DNA of 64,000 nucleotides from Pomacea canaliculata (Eukaryota > Mollusca > Gastropoda > Architaenioglossa > Ampullariidae): the NCBI RefSeq assembly GCF_003073045.1, contig NC_037592.1, positions 17,937,844-18,001,843 of the forward strand. The letters run 5' to 3'. Below the pieces are notes generated by a model. The model did no database searches, had not been told where the DNA came from, and saw only the letters and a program-made list of their open reading frames with translations. The position numbers were made by a program, and so were the translations under genes. This document shows positions 59,701-64,000 of this stretch, piece after piece; position 1 is the first letter of the stretch; every line of letters starts with the position of its first letter.

Positions 59701-62085
59701 TTTAAATTTGAAATTCATAGTACAGACTGATTTTAAAGCCTTGGTGGTCCGCCATAGCTTTTACTTAAGTAAAGTGGTCCGCGGTCCGAAAAACTTTGAG
59801 AACCACTGTACTAGAGTTACGTTCCCATTAGCACATTTAAGGCATGCGAGCTTGAGCAGCGCACGTAAATGTCATAGGAGTGATTTAAAAATTTGTTTAA
59901 AACTGTGTTTCTTTAGAACAGCTTTAAGGTTTAGAAAATGTTATTCAATTAAGTCCGGAAAAACCGTGTACCTCGGAAAAGGACCAAGAGGTATAATTAC
60001 TCATAATAATCTTAACCCACTTAACGCGTGCGGGCTAGAAACTTAGCAAACCATTAAAAAGATCACTTCTCAGTATTACAGTTGGGTACAGGGTACTCAC
60101 ATACATCCTCTCTGTGTCAGTGTATATTGCAGAGCCAGAAATGTGACCATCATCCCCAGTGTTACGACCAAACAGATGAAAAGTTTTGTTCCTTTTATCC
60201 GATAAAAAAGATTGTCCAGACCTCCGCACCTCCTGGACTGGTGGAGATAAATAACAAAGGCTTGTTTAAGGTCAAACGGTTAAACAAAACGTCTTCCTGT
60301 CCAGAGACTCATTTCCAGTGTCCTAATGGGTACTGTGTCCCTGTGTATGTCCGTTGCAACGGTGTATTCGACTGTCCCGGGAAAGGGGACGAAGCTGACT
60401 GCGAGACCTACACCTGTCCCGGCTACTACCGATGTCGCGGCTCGCGCGTGTGTGTGCACGCTGACCACCTATGTGACACCTGGCCGCAGTGTCAGCAGGC
60501 AGACGACGAGCTGTTGTGTAACCTGACTTGTCCTGACACCTGTGTGTGTCACGGCCTGGCCTTCACCTGCACAGACAGCTTCCCCGCCCACCAGTATCTC
60601 GACCTGAAGTTTCTCGACGCCCGTGGCTCGGCCATGACCTTTAGTGACTTGAGCGACAACACGATGCTGATCCACCTCAGTCTGGCCCAGTGTGGCCTCA
60701 CGCATGCGCCGAGCGTGGGGTTCCCCAACCTGCGCTCACTGGATCTGAGCGACAACCTTCTTCACTCCATCAGCAGTGACTTACTGGATAAGCTGCCCAG
60801 ACTGGAGACCTTGTCCCTCGCGGACAACCCTCTCACGTCCCTGCTTCCTACAGGACCCACACCCACTGTGTACTCAACTCTTCATGCTCTTGACCTTTCC
60901 GGCGTGAAGATACCTGAGCTGAACGACTCCATCTCCAAGACTTTTCCTAACATCAGACATTTAAACTTGACAAACGCGCAAGTAGAGCGTGTTACAGACG
61001 ACAGTCTGTTGCTGCTGACACAGTTACAAACACTTGACCTGAGAGGATGTCCCCTGTCATCATTCTCATCACGTGTGTTCAGACCTTTGAGCAAGCTTCA
61101 TGCTGTGTATGCCGACACTTACAGGATGTGCTGTCCAGCCAACCTTCCTGAAAACTTTGACCTCAATCAGTGTGTGTCGCCACCAGACAGAATTTCCTCC
61201 TGCGATTCTCTTCTGGGCTCGACTGTGCTTCGAGCGAGTGTGTCCGTCTACACCATTGTTGCTGTGACTGGAAACACACTCATCTTGCTGCACCACACCT
61301 ACATAAGGAAAGTAGACATGGCTGTGTGCTTTAACATGCTGCTAATACATCTGTGTGTGGCTGATCTTATGATGGGGGTGTACTTGACGATAATTAGTGT
61401 TGCTGACCAGGCCTTCCTCGGCCACTACCTGTGGATGGACGTGGCTTGGAGAAATGGCGCTGCCTGCAGGTTGGCCGGGTTCCTGGCTGTTCTTTCCAGA
61501 CAAGCCTCAGCTTTTATTGTCTGCCTCATTACTCTAGATCGTTTACTCGCTATTGTGTTTCCGGTCAGTTCTGCTCGATTTCGCCGGAGTGCGGGCTGGA
61601 TGGTGTGTACAATGAGCTGGGTGGCAGGACTGTGTGTTGCTAGTTTATCTGTGTTACAAGCCCCGTCATCCGACACCATGTACAGTCAGAGTGGACTCTG
61701 CATCCCGCTACCTACAGATAGGTTAGACAACTGGAAGGAAATCGTTGCTCTTAAAGTCGTATTTGTTTTTAATCTTCTTCTTGTCCTCTTAATCGTTTTC
61801 GGCAATGTTTTCATATTCTGGAGAGTTTTCTCCACAAACTTGCTGTTTTCAGACACTAGACCAAAGTCGAGAGAACTGATCATCGCGAGGAGAGTTAACC
61901 TCCTTGATGCAGTGGATGCTACTTGTTGGTGTATAAACTTGTTTGGACTTTTACCTTTTCTTTCCAGTAATGTTGGAGTCAACCTGATTATTTTTGTCTT
62001 GCCTCTACCTTCTGTTCTCAACCCCTCTTGTATTCTTACAGTTTTATTTCAGAACATATGGAGAAAAAGAGAGAAGAAGAACTGA
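45461..62085 (+). CDS. GRL101-like receptor B (CUB/LDLa/C-type lectin/LRR G-protein-coupled receptor), TM7 apparently frame-shifted
   Basis: This is the paralogue of receptor A in opposite orientation. Exons are 45461-46205, 56799-57450 (or from 56787), 58110-58614 and 60121-62085, with phases 1, 2 and 0 at the junctions, as in A (1288 aa). Domains: signal peptide (MRKTGVLSIARHIVLLLVLR), CUB-like 1 in exon 1, CUB 2, LDLa (NCSVQHW...EDEAEC), C-type lectin ending KFPCEI, four LDLa, LRR N-cap TCPDTCVC, LRRs, and 7TM with TLDRLLAIVFP. Starting exon 4 at 60121 supplies the third cysteine (NGQ|CILQ) of LDLa 3. Two defects stand out. TM6 reads CWCI where A has CWFP. At TM7 the frame runs NPSCIL, but a one-base shift at about 62026 would give NP-LYSYS and a tail ending EEELRKWLQFRK (stop 62109-62111) that resembles A. 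The cause may be a sequencing error or true decay. Intron 1 is 10.6 kb and carries transposons. Confidence 0.9.
46206..47373 (+). other. Receptor B intron 1, left part
   Basis: No exon of receptor B or other gene is visible here. There is a GAT microsatellite at about 47107-47122 and otherwise AT-rich sequence. Confidence 0.4.
48106..48393 (-). mobile_element. LINE reverse-transcriptase fragment
   Basis: A minus-strand frame contains LTDEEQELIAHVKCVEKESS and GMEINTENSKLM, then LKYWGSLVS, the 'YGMEINxxKTKVM...FKYLGSLV' block of non-LTR reverse transcriptases. It is a short isolated piece inside the 8.1-kb composite element. Confidence 0.7.
50280..50760 (-). mobile_element. LINE reverse-transcriptase fragment
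   Basis: Read on the minus strand, the region retains broken reverse-transcriptase blocks, for example around 'GFKRDQHNRSYTLVA' and 'FIDFQRAFDSVI' (YVPFIDFQRAFDS at about 50470-50430), interrupted by stop codons. It may be part of the same LINE insertion as 48106-48393 or an independent copy. Confidence 0.6.
51000..54963 (-). CDS. MULE-type transposase with SWIM zinc finger, four exons, uninterrupted
   Basis: Four exons join in phase: 54963-54889, 54091-53772, 53614-53339 and 52920-51000 (863 aa). The N-terminal part (exon 2) has a FAR1-like region with YYRCQHNT and NCPAQM, a likely zinc-binding DNA-binding domain. Exon 3 has HVHNHPITG. The DDE core shows FIDSTGG (D297), LTDDCEMERKAL (D366/D367), ILCVFHILQAVW (H390) and NNYVEAAMRILKD (E483). 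A SWIM finger CTCKLGKNGAPCKHQ (C575, C577, C586, H588) follows. Two tandem copies of a roughly 33-residue unit (QSFDS-PLHNDSADEF) lie near 660-720. The C-terminal tail is basic. No stop codon or frameshift is seen, so it may be recently active or under selection. It lies antisense in intron 1 of receptor B, within the 8.1-kb composite element. Confidence 0.87.
55061..55368. repeat. Direct duplication in the right arm of the 8.1-kb element
   Basis: The block AATATTTATTAAAACTGCTT ... CTGCCACAAACTGCCGTATG ... GACATCGAGCAGACGACAAC occurs twice (from about 55061 and from about 55248). The first copy also holds a tandem doubling of CGAGCAGACGACAACTTAAA. Subterminal duplications of this kind are common in transposon ends, where they provide transposase-binding sites. 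Confidence 0.85.
55991..56338 (+). other. Unassigned open frame in receptor B intron 1
   Basis: A frame without stop codons runs for about 115 codons just upstream of receptor B exon 2. Its start is preceded by GTCTTAG|TCCCT, very similar to the exon 2 acceptor region (GTCTTAG|TACCT). It ends near a possible donor CAG|GTACGA in phase 0, which does not fit the phase-1 acceptor of exon 2. The peptide (for example HWLASYGEFSRC, APRTVAMTPDDLRM) is not recognised. It could be an exon of an alternative transcript or a relic of a duplicated exon. Confidence 0.25.
58898..59389. mobile_element. pogo/Tigger-like MITE in receptor B intron 3
   Basis: The left end is CAGTGTCCCCTCGTTTAACG. The right end, on the other strand, is CAGTGTTCCCTCGCTACTTC. 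TA flanks both sides (58896-58897, 59390-59391). It is 492 bp with no coding frame. Subterminal GAACCGCGAAGTAGTGAATC-like motifs repeat in the right arm. It is related to the 169-771 element. Confidence 0.85.
59467..59808. mobile_element. hAT-type MITE, copy 3, complete
   Basis: The ends are CAGTGGTTCCCAAAG (left) and, on the other strand, CAGTGGTTCTCAAAG (right). A perfect 8-bp duplication TACTAGAG lies on both sides (59459-59466, 59809-59816). It is 342 bp and inverted relative to copies 1 and 2. It lies in receptor B intron 3, only 70 bp from the pogo-like MITE. Confidence 0.95.
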
Positions 62086-64000
62086 GGAAATGGCTTCAGT
62101 TTAGAAAGTAGGCAAAAAGATTTAGGCAGAAAAACATGTCGCAAGAAATGTTCAAAACTCAAGTGGAATTGATTATCAATAAGAAACTTTTATTTTGCTT
62201 GACATTTTGTTCTCCTTTTATTTTGGCATAGCGGGAGCTGACAGGATTTCACCTGGCTGAATTCTGCAGAACAAAGGCCTATTCGTCTCCTGCCGACTTG
62301 TTTAAAATTACTGTGGATGCAGACAACATTGATATTTTTTTGTAGGACAGTGGAAATGTTGGAGCGGCTCAGGACGATCAGATTTTTGTATTTGCAGACC
62401 GCTATTTCAATCGCACTTCTTTGTAAGCTTAAACTCAGTAGTGACTTTATTACCAGAATTTCAACCAACTGTTACACAATAACATTTAAAGCAAGAAGTT
62501 GGCTACATCAGTATGCTGAGTGCTCATTATTTATCTTAAAACTGTTCGTAAAGATTTACGATCCTTGTGTCAGTTTATCTAGACAATATTTACATAAAAG
62601 GCTCTTAGAGATGCAGATAAACGTAAATCGCGTTAGTGGACATTTTCGGTTTTAACAAAAAGGAAATTGCTTGCAACATGAATTTTTATGATTGCCAGTG
62701 TAAATACACCTTGAGCATTGTAAGTGAAAGTAGTTGTTTTATAAGTTACAGTGTATGTGTTTATATATATATATATCTGTGTATTTTGTATTATTGTAAA
62801 GCAAAACAATAAAAATAAATTAAATAAGTATACAGTGATGTAGTCCATCCATAAACATAATGTACATTAATGACTGATTTCATAACTTATTGTGCAAAAC
62901 GATCCTACACTATGTAACTGTGCTTTCATATATATATATAAAATTTATGCTCAGATGCTTAAACAGTATTCCAGTGTTTTGTGCCTCTTAGGACGTTTTT
63001 ATTAGCAAATCTATTTTTTACAGAATCACATACAAAGTTTCATTGACGAGTGCAAGTACAGGTAGACTTTGATGAGGTTTGCCTACTGCCAGTTGAACTT
63101 ACATACCACATTTTAATCATTCCTGCAAAGTGTCAGCCTGAATACAGGTACCAATGATCAATCAGACCCACGAGGATGATGGATCACTGTACATGTTATA
63201 TGTTATGATTTATGTTTTTGTGACTATAAAGTTTTGTAATGTGTGCAGGTGACTAATATATTTTCTGGCGTGTGTGTGGGCAAACAGGGATAGGGGGAAG
63301 GAGTAGTGGCATGTGAGTGGGTGGTGGGTGGTTGTGAGCTTTGCAGTGGCGCAGGAAAATGTTTGTGGGGGAGGGGGCAATTTCCACGCTTACATTATGA
63401 AAACAAAGTGTGCACACACACACTGGTAACATCACAAACATGTTGCTTTCAGTGTTAAAAGAACAAAACAACACTAAACAAGAATGAAAAATTCACTGAA
63501 AAAGGACTCATTCTGCAATTTCGATCACAAAAATGATGTAATATTCAGAATATTGTTCAAGAATCGCAAGTCAATGTGCTTAAAAACAACAACAACAACA
63601 ATAACAAAAACACAAATAAAACAAAACAAAACAAATACCTTCTTCTTTTACTTCATCCAGTTTTTAGCAGATGAACCATGTCTGTAAACACATGCATAAC
63701 GAGGCAGTCAAGCGCGTGTATAATGCAACTTCTGAGCTATGTTCTTATTCGGCAGTAAAACTGCGTTCTGCAGTTGCTATGGGACTGGGGCAGTTAGTGT
63801 CTGACTCTACTAACTGAGATAAAATAAACTCTGGCGATTGGCTGAACTGTCATATTTAGTTTGAGATCCGCCAACGGGAACTGCGTCTCTGTAGACGTAC
63901 CCGTCGTGAGAAAGTGACTGACGGGAACGCGAATGCACGGGCAGTAACTGCATTGCCAAGTCACACTCACTAGCCTCCCTTTGTTTTATGCATCAATAGT
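62086..64000. other. Downstream of receptor B; repeat copy 3; no gene recognised
   Basis: This should contain the receptor B 3' UTR. A poly(A) signal candidate AATAAA lies near 62808. A third member of the 23.8/25.3-kb repeat family is at 62225-62355 (CACCTGGCTGAATTCTGCAG, AACAAAGGCC). TA microsatellites are at 62764-62776 and 62930-62940, and an AAC-rich tract lies at 63583-63635. The last 700 bp show no exon that I can support. Confidence 0.45.

Noticed and set aside
60133-60160. Acceptor at 60132 for receptor B exon 4
   Set aside because: It would remove the third cysteine of an LDLa module. The acceptor at 60120 restores the full six-cysteine pattern and matches receptor A.
1-64000. LTR retroelements or virus-derived sequences
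   Set aside because: No gag, protease, integrase, capsid or envelope-type frames and no long direct terminal repeats were noticed in the window.

Overview
The window looks like gastropod mollusc nuclear DNA. It is AT-rich, its genes are split by GT-AG introns, it carries many DNA-transposon, LINE and SINE copies, and it holds two receptors of the LDLa/LRR/rhodopsin type first described in the pond snail Lymnaea as GRL101. All gene models were assembled by eye from open frames, splice signals and codon-phase arithmetic. No alignment or expression data were available.

Left part (1-13 kb). The 5' end of API5 lies on the minus strand and runs off the left edge, with a pogo/Tigger-like MITE in its intron. 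A decayed LINE follows (about 2.5-4.3 kb, minus). Next is a complete eight-exon minus-strand gene (5849-12344) for an unrecognised single-pass membrane protein: signal peptide, Ig-like ectodomain, Ser/Thr-rich stalk, one membrane segment, and a cytoplasmic tail with four YxxP motifs.

Middle part (13-31 kb). A two-exon minus-strand gene resembles the RAD9-HUS1-RAD1 interactor RHNO1. It stands head to head with a complete eight-exon farnesyl diphosphate synthase (FDPS, 353 aa, both DDxxD motifs). Beyond FDPS come about 12 kb without a recognised gene. This stretch holds an inverted pair of a dispersed repeat, a 31-bp minisatellite, a deleted Tigger-like transposon with a remnant of its DNA-binding domain, and a tRNA-derived SINE with a 13-bp target duplication.

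Right part (31-64 kb). A decayed 3.3-kb hAT transposon keeps a perfect 8-bp target duplication and contains a nested hAT MITE. Then come two large divergent (head-to-head) GRL101-like receptor genes, A (minus, 35332-44042) and B (plus, 45461-62085), separated by about 1.4 kb. Both have the ectodomain order CUB, CUB, LDLa, C-type lectin, four LDLa, LRR, then 7TM, and their exon phases match, so they derive from one duplication. A has a phase-compatible alternative first exon. B appears to carry a one-base indel at the NPxxY motif of TM7 and has lost the TM6 CWxP proline, so its receptor core may be decaying or the sequence may contain an error. Intron 1 of B holds an 8.1-kb interval with hAT-like ends and a perfect 8-bp duplication, inside which sits an uninterrupted four-exon MULE-type/SWIM transposase gene.

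The genes do not form a single pathway. The likely functional unit is the divergent receptor pair. API5, RHNO1 and FDPS are housekeeping genes.
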